Assembly (NCBI GenBank): GCA_019918135.1
Contig: WBZZ01002058.1
Location: forward strand, 1-64,000
Reading direction: 5' to 3'
DNA: 64,000 bases
Source of the DNA: Paulinella micropora
Lineage: Eukaryota > Cercozoa > Imbricatea > Euglyphida > Paulinellidae
Positions 10,076 through 20,843 of this stretch are shown in pieces (the first letter of the stretch is position 1; the number at the start of each line of letters is the position of its first letter). The notes below the pieces were generated by a model. The model did not search any database, was not told the DNA's origin, and worked only from the letters and a program-made list of their open reading frames with translations. The position numbers and the translations under genes are program-made.

Positions 10076-11527
10076 TCATGTTGGGGGAGTGTGGTCGGAA
10101 GCGCAGCTGTCCCGGAGAAGGGGGCGATTGACATTGTGATACAGCCAATGTTGGAAGCATATTATAAGCATCGAGTGGGATGGTACACGTTTCGTGTTTA
10201 GTTGCCGGAGATGGGTTGCGCGTGGCGCATACACATTGTTGCGCGTCTCCGGAACTAAGTTCTGGGGTCGGCTGTGAGCCGGTCGGGGTAGGCTAGGCTC
10301 GCTCCGCACGCGTCTCGGACCGCGCCTTGGCAGTGTGCTTCGGGGTTCATTTCTCCGAGCCGGAATACCCGTGGTCCATCTCTGGACCGGGTTTTTGCAG
10401 CCATGGATCATGACCTGTCGCATACGCTGCTGTTGTGCTCGGTATTGAGAGCGTATGGGCTTGCGTTCACCTTGTGACACAGTCCAAAGGTAACGTCTAC
10501 CTTGGCGGTCATAGGCTACTTCATGATAGTGCCATGTGCGTACCTTATGGGCTTTGCCGCGGCTGCCTCGTTTACTCCGCTCCTTGTTCTTATTCTTATC
10601 CTCCGTCTTCTGCTGCTTATCTGTCGTCCGGCTACCCGATGTTGCGCTCGGGGGTGGAGCAGAGCTGGAGGACGAAGATGAAGAAGAAGATGAGGAGGAA
10701 AAGGATGAGGAGCCGTCTTTGTAGTAGTCGTCGTGACTGCGTCGTCGTCGGTCGGGCTGGCAGCTGGTCTTGGGCTTCTTGTATTTCCGGCCTATCCGCT
10801 TGCTGGAACTACCTCTGCCAGTATCCGCGTCTTCGTCGGCTGGCGGAGAGTCTTCTTTTTCATCCTTGCCGCTACGTCCTTGAAGTTCGTATTCCTCTTT
10901 CTCTTCCTCTTCCTCATCTCGCGCTCTACTATATTCCAATCGCCGCTGTGACTTCGAATCAGCGGATGAGGCCGCATGGATTCGAGCGGGATGAAGTGTG
11001 CGGAGAGAAGGAGATGCGGTAGACGGAGACCCTTCCTCCAGCTGACTCCGGGAGGCGCGTGAGGAAGGGATCTGAAATCCCCAGAGGCGTCGCGTCGGCC
11101 GAAGAGATCTAGGACCTGTGATTGTAAATCGTATAGCATGCGCTCCTTCCACGGCTGACACCGCGGAAGGAAGTGTGGGAGGACCCTGTGAGGGAGCTGA
11201 AGACGATGCTGACGATGATGACGATGATGACGATGATGACGATGATGACGATGATGACGATGATGACGATGATGACGATGATGACGATGGTGGTGATGAT
11301 GGCAAGTATGTCGATGGTGCTTGCGATAATGATGTCGGGGCAGCCGGTGAAAAGGGCGAAGGGGTGGGATCGTGCCGAGCTCTGAGTTTCCATCGTAAGC
11401 CCGAATTCTTGGAGAGCGTGATGACTGGATAGGTCGTCTCCAGCCTTCCAGTCACCGGAGCGGGGGGAAGTTGTTCGTTCGTGGAAAACATCTCCGTGTC
11501 CTGGGGAAGGATGATGTTGTGGAGCAT
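10076..11527 (-). pseudogene. Ser-rich basic low-complexity region between unknown module and RT
   Basis: The 483-codon open frame has two poly-Ser tracts. One is encoded by a 9-bp (GATGATGAC) array at 11208-11287. Lys/Arg/Glu-rich stretches follow, and later HYHEVAYDRQGRRYLW. The final part (HSMLIICFQHWLYHN) has no recognisable domain. The region is in the Ty3-like element and may be a linker of the polyprotein. Long openness may partly reflect repeat composition, so coding status is uncertain. Confidence 0.4.
11208..11287. repeat. GATGATGAC 9-bp tandem array
   Basis: About nine head-to-tail copies of a GATGATGAC-type unit. Read on the minus strand they encode poly-Ser; on the plus strand, poly-Asp. 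Confidence 0.9.
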
Positions 11528-11582
11528 CGCAAATTCAAGACGGCAATGTGTGTTCCAGGAAGAGACTGACTCCCAACCAAGA

Positions 11583-13034
11583 TCAACGGGGTACTAGCGG
11601 AAGGTTTAGATAGGCCGCTATATCACGTGAATCCCGGAGGTCTACCCGAGTGCCAAGATAGGTCGAGGCGAGATCGAGGCGCACGATGTTTGGTATCGTT
11701 TCCTTGATATCCATCTCGTCCTGTATGAATGGGACACCATAGGGGTAGCCCTTGGCCCGAAGTGCCCTCGAATACGGATTCCAGATGTCTGCAAGACAAG
11801 GTGAATACGTGCTTGGGTGCACTACGACCTGGGTTTCCTCGTAAGCCGGCGTGTTGAGCATATGCTGCAGTGCCCGCACCTCTGTCTGCACCTGTATGAA
11901 AAAGGGGACATTCGCTATGGTTGTACAGTACCACTTCTGGTCGTGTGCCGAAGGAGGCAGGTTCTGAAGAAGATAGTCCTGTAGTCTATATCCCTGGTCC
12001 ATCGCGCTTCCATAAATAAGGAAGGTTGATTTAAGAGGTTCAGCTTTTGCTCCAGTGTTTCTCTATCCGGGCTATCAGCGAAGAGGCGCGCGAGTATGCC
12101 TTTATTGGGACTTACATCCCATTGGTCTGTCGGGAGGATGGGATGATGTTTCTCCGTAGAACAAATTGTCATGTCCATGTTTGCGAAATAGTTCGCCGGC
12201 AGATCCGCGAAAAAGGAGAAAGTCGGGCGCGAAAATCCGATAGACCGCTTGATATCATATGGGTGTGTGCAGTATCTTATGGCAGAATTCGATGGCAATC
12301 GAAAAAGATAGTAGAGACATGCAAACCACTGCCATAAGTGCTCAAAGGCAAAATGGTATCGTACGAAAATAGGGCAGCCGAGATAGTCTTCATCATGCAG
12401 TCCTATGCTCCCCCTTGATCGTACCGGTTCCACCGATACAGTGTGGGACCATGGAAATGGGACTACGTGGTTCATAATCTGCTGAGACACACTCTGTTCC
12501 CCATGTCCCGGGTAGAGTCCTGATAGGTGGCCCATGAAACCATATGGCCGTTCGTGTGAGTATGATATGTAATGCCTGAAAAGCAGGGTATCGGATATCG
12601 GGTCTTCCTGGTCCAACCCAAAAGCCAGAATTGAGGCCAATTGAGCTCTGGATCGTCCCCAAACCGGCGGATGGTGAAACATCGTCAGTGGGGTCCGATT
12701 CATAACCATGGCCGGCAATACCAACTTGAGAGGGAGACCGTTCAGCAACTTACTGATATGTTTCGGGGTACGGTTCGTTTCGACCTACTGGATGTTGCAG
12801 CGGTGAGTTACCGCAGGGTTTTTGACAAAGCGATCGTGATGCGCATCTACTTCGGTGCAAGATAGATAGATATATAGACAGATAGGTAGGAAGGTAGGTA
12901 AGTCGGTAGGTAGGTACTTAGGTAGGTAGGTAGGTAGACAGATAGAAAGATAGAAAGATAGAAAGATAGATAGATAGATAGATAGGTAGGTAGGTAGGTA
13001 GATAAATAAATAGATAGATAGATAAATAGACAGA

Positions 13035-13102
<68 letters not shown>

Positions 13103-13131
13103 CAGATTCATAGATCGATATATAGATGAAA

Positions 13132-13167
<36 letters not shown>

Positions 13168-14120
13168 CACATCCAATCATCCTGGGGGTTGGTTTGTATG
13201 GGGCTGGTCCTTGCAAGCAAGGAACAAAAACGATGCATTCTGACAGGAGGACATCCTCGGGCTAGGAAAGGCCGGGTCACGCTCGTGATGACAGAGGTTC
13301 ATGGTTTTCATAGTGACACCTGCAGAGGTATGAACGACTTGACAGTCGATGTAACCTGGGCCAATATAAGGCGCGATATATCCCTTGTTGTCGAGGAATA
13401 TACGGTCTCTTTGGTTGACTTGCGCCATGATTTCTGGCAACTGGCGTAGGGATATCCGAACCCACGCCTTAGCATGTTGGACTCTAGGTGCTACGTATGC
13501 TACTGATCTAATCAGCTGGCTCGGGTATAAGCGTGTGGCTACGTAACTATGTTGGTGCATGTCTTCATATCTTGTCAATTGACGGAGCTGTGAGAAGCAC
13601 CGATCTAGAGGTATGTGGCCGCCATGAAGCGGGATTTCATACCCACCGTCCTCGCGGATCTCGAGTCGGTGTCGCACTATCGTGATATTGCCTGGATCGT
13701 CAAAAGACGGGTCCTCGTAGATCCCATGGACCCGGATGAGGTAAGGCAGGTAATAGCAGCAACGATGGTTGCATTTAATGTGCTGACCGAAATGGTCGAG
13801 ATCTTCCCAATAGGGCGGAGGCGGACAATCGGGATTTGAATAATGAACAGTGACTTCCTGTCATTATAAACGTCCTTCAAAACTGCACCTCCTACTTGCG
13901 GGACAGCTGGTATGCTCTTGCCTTCACGGTGCATATCTCTCTCGAACCCGACGTGTGTGCGGGTAACCATGCGTGGTCCTACTAGGTGCATGATGCTATT
14001 TCGACCCAGGGTTGATAGACCCGCTCTCCGTGGAGTTGTAGGTCTTCCCTGGTCGAGTTGTCTCATGCCAGTATCCGTCATAGCGCGGCCACGGACCGCT
14101 ATGAGCTGAAGGTTAGTCAA
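11583..14120 (-). pseudogene. Unrecognised long coding module inside the retroelement
   Basis: Several frame pieces read like one protein of about 700 or more residues. Examples are CPPPPYWEDLDHFGQHIKC (13.8 kb), EIREDGGYEIPLHGGHIPLD (13.6 kb), IAPYIGPGYIDCQVVHTSAG (13.35 kb), DEDYLGCPIFVRYHFAFEHLW (about 12.37 kb), and QDYLLQNLPPSAHDQKWYC continuing to 11583. At least three frame changes (about 13.68, 12.8-13.2 and 12.0 kb) break it, and a GATA microsatellite interrupts it. It sits between protease and RT, where Ty3 elements normally have nothing. I recognise no family. It could be captured host or viral sequence, or a novel polyprotein domain. Confidence 0.5.
12860..13168. repeat. GATA/GACA/GGTA tetranucleotide microsatellite
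   Basis: About 300 bp of (GATA)n with GGTA, GACA and AAGA variants. On the minus strand it reads as IYLS repeats, which is an artefact of the repeat and not a protein domain. It splits the unknown module of the retroelement. Confidence 0.95.
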
Positions 14121-15279
14121 ATTCGAATCTCCTTGTGAGAGGTTCGAGCTGCGTTAGGGGAGATTGATCCATAGCGGCAGGACATGAGAGAAAACCCCAA
14201 TGATCGCTGTGATCCCTGTGTCCAAAATTGTGGCAATCCTGGTATAGGAGATTGCTGGGCTAAGGGTGGCAAAGAGGACGATGAGGAGCTAGCTTTCGAT
14301 AGGGGTACAGGCGTAGCGGTTTGACGCGCCGGTGTTCCTGGCGACGACGTCGCCGCCGGGGGCGTGCCATCTATCACTATAAGCTCTCTCTCCAACTGAG
14401 TCGGTCTTGGAGGAGAAAGTAGTGCGCTAGGAGACGTGACGTTCGAGAGAGCGGGCGATGTAAGTTCGTCACTTGGACCTGGTTGTGCCTTGGCGTCGGG
14501 GGGAAACGGTGACGTGACGTTCGACAAAGCGAGCGAGTAAGCGGGCGTATCGGCCGATCCGGGCTTGCGCGCCCACTCGCTAGGAGACGCGATGGAGGGA
14601 GTGGGTGATGGTCCTCCGGGAGTCTCGTGTGAGGCTTGCGTGGCCCGGTGATCTTGCCCCGAGCTCGAAGAACTCGAGCTTGAGCTTGAAGCGGTGGCTC
14701 CTTCAAGATCAGCCTGGGCTGGCGTCGCCGTCTCACTAGGTGACGGTGGTCCCTGAGGAGTCACATCCTCCTCCTCGCGTATTGGGGAAGACCCGTGATC
14801 GGAAAAGCCGAGACCGGTGTACGGTCCAGTCGGGCCGCTTTGGTCCGAGATCGTGTCTGTCGCGGTGTGGGGGATGTACGGTCAGTACTGTCCTCCTGCT
14901 TCTCCTCCGTCTCGTCTGTCTTCTCTTCGCTTTCTTCTTTCTCTTCCTGTTCCTCTTCATCATCACTCCCGTCAGTGGTGATCGCCACCAAAGGGAGGAG
15001 ACTAAAAGGACATTCCTTAAGGTCTTGCTTTTGGGCTTCCTCCTCGTTATCATCCGAGAGGAGGTCCATCAGCGTGACCTGGTGGCAGGGACCATCTCTT
15101 AGGATTGTCCTGCTTCGCAAAACCTGATTGACAGTCTCGCTGGGCTGTCGGGGCGGGGTCAGGATCTCAAACTCATCCAAGAGGATTTGTTCGTCCTCCG
15201 CCCGTGTCGGCACGGCCGGCCACTGTTGGCCAGCTGCTATACGGGTGAAAAGGGCAACCGTGGATATGTTGGTCTGCAT
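14117..15279 (-). pseudogene. Ser/Pro/Glu-rich linker after protease
   Basis: Two frames cover this stretch: 15279-14761 with DDEEEQEEKEESEEKTDETEE-type acid-rich sequence, and 14764-14117 with repeated ALSNVTSP motifs and a poly-Ser tract. ALSNVTSP occurs twice (DNA near 14430 and 14520). No domain is recognised. It joins the protease to the unknown module. Confidence 0.4.
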
Positions 15280-16674
15280 GATAAGGGCAGTGCCAAGTAG
15301 AATATCCGCTCCCGGGGAACATGCTGGGAGGTGTAGAGGTAAATCTCATCCCAGCCTCTTGTAGGGAGGACTTGGATGTAGAGACGTATGCCTCTGACCA
15401 TAGTTATGATCCCTTGAGCCGTGCGGGCTGTCAGGATGGGCAAATCCATTTCAGTTAGGCCCATCTTGGAGGACAAGCGTGGGTGGATCAGCCCCAAGGT
15501 ATCACATCCTGTGTCAACTATGACAAAGATGTCGATAGCCTTGTCGGCGGTCTGATCCAGTCCGGCAATAGCCAGGACCCGTCCTTGGAGGACATTTGCA
15601 TTACGAAGTCGTACGGGAGCGACATAACGGCATTCAAGAGCCGTGTCAGTCCCGTCGTCCAATATATTATGGGTGCTTACCTGGCTAGGGTCGTCTACCG
15701 TCGCTTGAGCCGCCATCACCGCCGCCATATGGGCATCCTTGCGTTCCTTGCGGTCCTTTCCGCGTCGATCCTTCTGTCCGGGGCCAGCGCGTTGCTTCCC
15801 GGCCCGCGGGGTGCACCAATGCGAGTTGAGCCCCTTCTCCGGATCGCGCGTGCGTGTCCTGCAGACTTCGAGTGTATGATTTGGTTTGTCGACCTTGCCG
15901 AAGTGTTGACAGTAGGCGCAGGGCTCGGAGCTCTTGTTGTGCGGCGTGCGGTTCTCCTTGGCGGGGTCCTTCGTCCACTGGGCCGGCTTGGCGATCTTGA
16001 TCGCGTTGGCCCCAGAAAAGCGTGCAGTCTTGGTTGTACGCCCGCCTGACGAACTCGAAGGCGAAGAGCCCTTGCGTTGGTCCAGGCCCGGGCCAGACTT
16101 CGGCTTGTTCTGCTGATGGGACGTCGGAGCTTGCCTCGCCACGACCTGCAGCTGACTACCCGAGGGGATGTCACGGGGCCATTTGGTGCTTGGCTTCCTC
16201 GTGCTACTCTCCTTACGAGGAGGGCGCCGGCCGCAGTCGGATTCCGGTGCCGTCAGGATCATCTTGGGGTCCCAATCCGTCAAGGTACGCGGGTTAGCCT
16301 TGAGGATGAAGTACCTCATCTCTTCCAACGTGCGTGTCGGCGGAATGCCCCGCTTCTTCCTTTCTATCTGCAGAGCTTCTATGTGCTGTATCTCCATAGG
16401 GGAGACACATCGCCGGGCTACCTCATACTTATGGGATTCCTCGGCCACTAGGCAAGAGCTGCAGAGACTTCATGTAGGAGTCTTTGGAAGAAGTTCTTGC
16501 CGACCACGCGTTGAGGAAGATCTCGGCCTCAGGCTGGGTCATAAAAAGGGAAAGATAGGAAAGAAACAGGCGCAAGGTGTATCCTAATGATATGTGGTCG
16601 AACTTAAGCTTTTTGATCTCCCGCATGCGGCGTTGGTTCCGTTCGGTAACAGACTCAAATGGCGCAACCATCAT
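15237..16674 (-). pseudogene. Gag C-terminal region, zinc knuckle and aspartic protease
   Basis: A first piece (16674-16429) has helical capsid-like sequence (GYTLRLFLSYLSLFMTQPEA). After a frame change near 16460 the second piece continues to 15237. It carries a zinc knuckle of form C-x2-C-x10-H-x4-C (residues 177-196 of that frame) in a basic region. It then carries an aspartic protease with catalytic DTG in IFVIVDTGCDTLGLIH and a C-terminal ILTARTAQG segment. This is the usual Gag-NC-PR order. The frame change could have been a programmed shift originally, but other breaks suggest decay. Confidence 0.75.
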
Positions 16675-16850
16675 AAGGACGGTGCTGCCACTAAAGCGTA
16701 TACCATTCCGGGTACGTGACGGCTCGGAACTACTCGACGAGGGCTGCTTGCCACTACTAGAGGATGCACTAGTTGTTGCTCTGCTCCCAGACGGGTTCTC
16801 CTCCTCCGCTTCGATCGTCGGGGCAGCTGGGCTGGCTAAAGCCGTTCCGG

Positions 16851-18073
16851 CTACCTCTGGCGTGACCGCTGCGGAGGCTGGGGTTTCCGCGACCGCCGTC
16901 CCGGTCTCTCCATCTTCGTCGCTCCCACCAGCTGGCGGGAGCGATTAACTGTGGAGAAAGTCACGATACGTGGGGGCAGAACGGGGTCGGCTTGAGGACT
17001 CAGTCTGCCCGACTCGGGGGGATAGGGGGAGGCTATCACCGTCGGCTGGCTCTGCTCCTCGCTCGGGGGAGAAAGAGAACAGAGGCCTTTCGACTCTTCT
17101 TCCTCCTCGACTACCCTTCCGTATGGGGAGACAAAAAGCGCGCCGCTGTCTTCGTACCGGGAGTCCGGAGGGGAGGCGAATGATCCCGGGAAGCTTGGGC
17201 TCCGTTGAGAAAACCTCGGGGTCGGGGATGAACCATACTCTGATGCTAGTGGGGAAAATGCCCCGTCAGCAGTCGGTCTCGGTCGGGAAAACAGAGAATG
17301 CTGTGCCTCTGACCCGCCTATGGGGCCCAAACTACTTCCTGAAGGGCGAGAGGGTCGACCTGGGAAGGCTGTGATGGGGCCACCAAAGCGTTGGGAGCCA
17401 GTTTGGGGGAACCTTACCGGGGCGGGGGCAGCCATGAAGCGCGATGACGATGCTGCCGCCGTAGCCGGAGGCATCGTCGCTGCTGTAGCTGTAGCCGTAG
17501 TCGTAGTCGTAGTCGTGGTCGTAGTCGTTGCTCCTGCCAGCGGGGGGCGAGTTGGGCCCATGGTAGGAGCCGCCGTGGCCGCTGGTGCCGGAATCTTCAC
17601 GTAGCGTATGGAGCTGGGGACGTTGTCCGGGGACGTAACCAACCGACCTTTTTCGCAAGGTTGTTGTACCTACTTATAGCTAGGTCTCTCTCACCTCTAT
17701 AAGCGGTCCACTTATGGAAAGTGGATGGGTCCAACCAATAATCTACCATCTGCTCAAGGAACTGCATGGGGAGAAAAGGCTCCTCCTCAAGATTGAGAAG
17801 GCAGTCCTTTACTGCTTTCGCTAAGAGGGGGCCGAGGTCCTTATTTAAAGTCATTAGTACGACCTTAATGAAGTGGGCGCGGCTGATTCCGTCCGTCTGG
17901 GGCGAGAGCTTCTTGGCCGAGCCGTCCTTGAGGGCCTTCCTGTATGTGTCTATGAAGGGGACCTTGAGGTTGGTGCGCAGCGTACGAGAGATGTTGAGGC
18001 ATTCCTCTCGGTGGTAGACTTCCTGACTGACCAGGTCGTAATTGGGGCGAGGAAATGAGGCTGGAAGGCTCAT
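16851..18073 (-). pseudogene. Gag-like N-terminal region and Thr/Pro/Ser linker
   Basis: From an ATG at 18073 the frame reads MSLPASFPRPNYDL and a helical segment with DTYRKALKDG and FLEQMVDYWLDPSTFHKW. It shifts near 17650 into a Thr/Ala/Pro/Ser-rich linker, which includes a poly-Thr tract from a GTA/GTC-type repeat at 17484-17530. It ends before the capsid-like piece. Assignment to the retroelement rests on strand and continuity; the N-terminal segment is not recognised as a known Gag. Confidence 0.45.
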
Positions 18074-18242
18074 TTTGTCGTCACCGCCACCTCTAGCTGT
18101 CGTCAAGAAAAAACGCAAGGTGGTGCCACGGCCTTTTGGTAGTGCCACACATTTCCAACAAAGGCACACGATCAAGCATCCCCCTTTCGTTTTTCTCCAC
18201 ACCTACTTTCTTTTTTTTTAACATTTCACTTGCACCCAAACA

Positions 18243-18800
18243 ATGCCCGCGACCGAGAACAAGCACGACCGCGATGACGAGAACAAGGGCACGAAGCCAA
18301 GCGCGACGGTTGCCAAGGCGACCGAGGAGCCAGCCAAGCCAGCCCGCGACAAGCGCGAAAAACAGAGACCCTTAGCGCGCAGGCACAGGCGCCGCGAGTG
18401 CCCCGAGGTGGGTATGCTGTGGCCCTCGGAAGTCAAGATGCTGGCTAGACAGTGCAGGATCGGCCGGCTGGGCGGCAGGAAGTTGCGGCGCAGCGTGACC
18501 GACTCGCTCGACGACTTCGTGCGGGTCATGCACGAGCGCGTGGACCTGTATGGCGGGGAGAACTGCGGCCGCAAGACCGCCCGGGTCGAGGATGTGCTCA
18601 GGGCGTACAAGACGGGCTTCGGCCGCCGGCTGTACCTGGGCGTGGACGAGCCGCCCGCCAAGAAACGCCGCACCAGCAGCAAGCGCGAGGAAGGGGAGGA
18701 GAAGAAAGAGGAGGAAGAAGAGGAAGAGGAGGAAGAGGAGGAGAAGGAGGAGCGCGACGACGCCCCCGCAACGACAGCAGCAGCAGCAGCATCGGACTGA
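18243..18800 (+). CDS. Histone H4-like protein with long N-tail and acidic C-tail
   Basis: The 185-residue ORF is intact. Residues about 47-133 follow histone H4 nearly without gaps. There is an RHRR basic patch before the fold, helix 1 around SEVKMLARQ, loop 1 with RLGG, and the long helix 2 (SVTDSLDDFVRVMHERV). Loop 2 with GRKT follows, then helix 3 as VEDVLRAYKTG, ending in RRLYLG as H4 ends in a basic, Tyr-containing segment. The N-tail (about 46 residues) is Lys/Arg/Glu-rich. Beyond the fold come a KKRR signal (140-143) and a Glu run (about 149-172) absent from cellular H4. Presumed role is DNA wrapping or chromatin interference in the nucleus or virion. The 5' leader is pyrimidine-rich. 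Divergence and tail argue for a viral or highly derived histone. No H3, H2A or H2B homologue was seen in the window. Confidence 0.8.
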   Translation: MPATENKHDRDDENKGTKPSATVAKATEEPAKPARDKREKQRPLARRHRRRECPEVGMLWPSEVKMLARQCRIGRLGGRKLRRSVTDSLDDFVRVMHERVDLYGGENCGRKTARVEDVLRAYKTGFGRRLYLGVDEPPAKKRRTSSKREEGEEKKEEEEEEEEEEEEKEERDDAPATTAAAAASD

Positions 18801-19146
18801 CAATTTCAAACACACGAGAGAGGAGACGGCCAGTAGTCAGTCTAGTTCGATCAGACAAGTAAATTTCTTTTTCTTTAATTAAAACAAAAAAAACCCAAGA
18901 GCCAAGATATTTGGCCATCACCAGATCAAGCAGGGGGGTTTGGAAGCGGTCAAAAAGTGCTAGCTATCTCGGGCAGAGCTGGAAGTGTTTTTTTGCTTTG
19001 GGTGGTTCAGCAGAAAGCTCTTCTTCGGGACACATCCCTCCCCCTCAGTTCCCCCCCTCCACGTTTCCTCTCTCTCTCTCTCTCTCGCTCTCTCTCTCTC
19101 TTTCTCCTTGCACTTTCTTTTCTTTTTGTGCGCAGGCCCCGTCCAT
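18801..19146. other. Convergent 3' spacer with CT microsatellite
   Basis: This lies between the H4-like gene (plus) and the 4-TM gene (minus). It holds an A/T-rich ttaattaaaa stretch near 18876 that could be a polyadenylation region, and a (CT)n tract at about 19067-19103. No gene is seen. Confidence 0.5.
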
Positions 19147-20092
19147 TCACGCAGTTGGATTCGTTCCCGTACTCCTTTTTGAACCAACTTTCTCCAACGT
19201 AGGAAGGTTGCCTTTGATGGTTGCCATTTCGTCCCTCAATTCTTGCATCGTTTTCATTAGGTCTTGTATAGTCATGCCTCCGTTGGCCCCCTCGAAATGG
19301 CTCACCAAATGTTGATATTCTTCTTTTGTCGCTTCCGAGTCTTCCGGCCATTTGCACGGGTTCGAATCGCACTTCATCCAGGTGATCATGGCTATGAAGT
19401 ATTTCGCGACTGAAAAGGAGTTGCCGATCACGGACAGGAGGCTGGAAGCAGCCCACATCATGGCCTTCTGTAAGGAGCATTCTCCACCATCATTTGCGTT
19501 GTCGGTCAGGACGCAGTCGTTGCAGATAGTAGTAGCGTTGGCGTCCCTGCCAGTTCTCAGCATTACCGACCACTCCATACCCAACCTGTCCACATTGGGT
19601 TTGCTGAGGATCATCACCTCCTCCTTGTTGTCATGGATGTTGTTCATGATCATGAGCGACAGCGACAGCAGCAGCAGCGTCATGATGAAGCCGGCCATGT
19701 GGATCAGCAGGTGATTTCTGTAGCCGTAGAACTTGATCACGTTTTTCAGCACTGCAGTTCTGGACGAAGAATACATATCTTTCCAAACGGTCGAGAAAAA
19801 GAAAGGCCGCAAACAGCGACACCGTCGTGACGACTATTCCCGCGATAATCAGGCCTTGGCTCGTTTTGAAGATTTGGGATTCGGTGCCAAAACCTTCGCC
19901 TACACCAAACTGCCTGTCATCGAACATGTGCCTGATGCTAAAAGAAGCAGAGGCCAGATGCAAGGACATACCACCGACCGAGAAAAGCCACATTATAACA
20001 TAAAAGCACGACGCCCACTTATCCTCCTCTGTCTTCGGGCCGCTCTCACTGCTGCTACTGGCTTCAGAGGCCGGGGATACTTTAGCAGGCAT
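19147..20092 (-). pseudogene. Four-TM protein with C-terminal coiled coil, frameshifted
   Basis: The frame from the ATG at 20092 gives an Ser/Glu-rich N-tail, TM1 (CFYVIMWLFSVGGMSLHLA) and TM2 (GLIIAGIVVTTVSLFAAFLFL). A frame change near 19750 leads into TM3 (MAGFIMTLLLLSLSLMIM), an extracellular-type loop with paired cysteines and a sequon (NAT), and TM4 (WAASSLLSVIGNSFSVAKYF). The tail is a heptad-like segment (DLMKTMQELRDEMATIKG). Four TMs with a cysteine loop between TM3 and TM4 resemble claudin/MARVEL-type topology, but no signature confirms a family. The total is about 314 residues. The break means either a pseudogene or an indel error. Confidence 0.55.
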
Positions 20093-20843
20093 TGTTTTTT
20101 TCTTGAGTGCCGTCCGCAAAGAAAAAAAGGGCTGTAGGTGTGTTGGTACAAGCGGAAAAGTCCGTTCGCTCAATCTTTGTTATTAAAATACAGTCTTGAA
20201 TAGAACGTGCAAATCTTACCCAAGACCTGTTTAAAAAGTTACAAGAAAAAAGAAACTACTCTCTAATTCCCCCCCCTCCTCCCCCTCCCGATGTTGACAA
20301 AACTAACACTTTTTTGTGGCGTTTTCTTTTTTTTCCCCCCTCCCTGTCTTTTTTTTGTCTCTACCCTTTTCCTTCGCCAACTTTTCTTTTTTTTTATTGT
20401 TTGTTACGATGTTTTTTTTTCGGGAAACCTGTGTGGGGGAGGGACGTGCGGGGAGAGAAAGGGGGGAGCAGGGGGTGTGGGGGGGGGGGGGGGGGGGGCG
20501 CGGGCACGGGTTTACGGGGTGGGTGCACAACCAAAAAAAAAGGCGTGGCGGCTACAACCACCATTCTCTCCCTCCCTCCCACTCTCACTCGCCACATTCC
20601 CGTCCACGCTCGTACCAGAACAAAAAATAGAAGAAGAAAAAAAAAAGACGCAAGGGAAGATAAGGAGGGGGAGGGAGAGAGGGGAGGGGGAGCTACGGTG
20701 CAAACAGTCTCTCTCTCTTTCCCGCTTCCTTCACGCACCCTCCTGCCCTCTTCTTGCGACGGTCCGCGCAATTGTGTCCTTCTTTTTCTATCCCTTCCGC
20801 TCTAAACCCCCCCCCCCCCCCCCCGCCCCACCTTATCACAACT
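20093..20843. other. Spacer with poly-T, poly-G and poly-C tracts
   Basis: No supported gene. It contains T-rich sequence (20310-20420), a run of about 19 G at 20480-20498, an A-rich tract near 20636 and a poly-C near 20807-20824. The promoter of the upstream minus-strand 4-TM gene must lie at its left end. Confidence 0.5.

Larger units (their letters stand above)
6104..18073 (-). mobile_element. Decayed Ty3/gypsy-like LTR retroelement with atypical insert
   Basis: The order along the minus strand is Gag-like region, zinc knuckle, aspartic protease, a long unknown module, a Ser-rich basic region, reverse transcriptase, RNase H, integrase and a short tail. RT before RNase H before integrase is the Ty3/gypsy order. 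The reading frame is broken in many places and has an in-frame TAA within RNase H at 8603-8605. I could not find matching LTRs at either end. The roughly 12-kb size is large because about 4 kb of coding sequence separates protease from RT. The right edge lies about 170 bp upstream of the H4-like gene. Confidence 0.8.

Noticed and set aside
12860-13216. IYLS-repeat membrane protein reading of the minus strand
   Set aside because: It is the direct translation of the GATA microsatellite; the openness is forced by the repeat.
19355-19385. T-loop-like gggttcgaatcgc suggesting a tRNA
   Set aside because: It lies inside the 4-TM coding sequence and no acceptor, D or anticodon arms can be formed around it.
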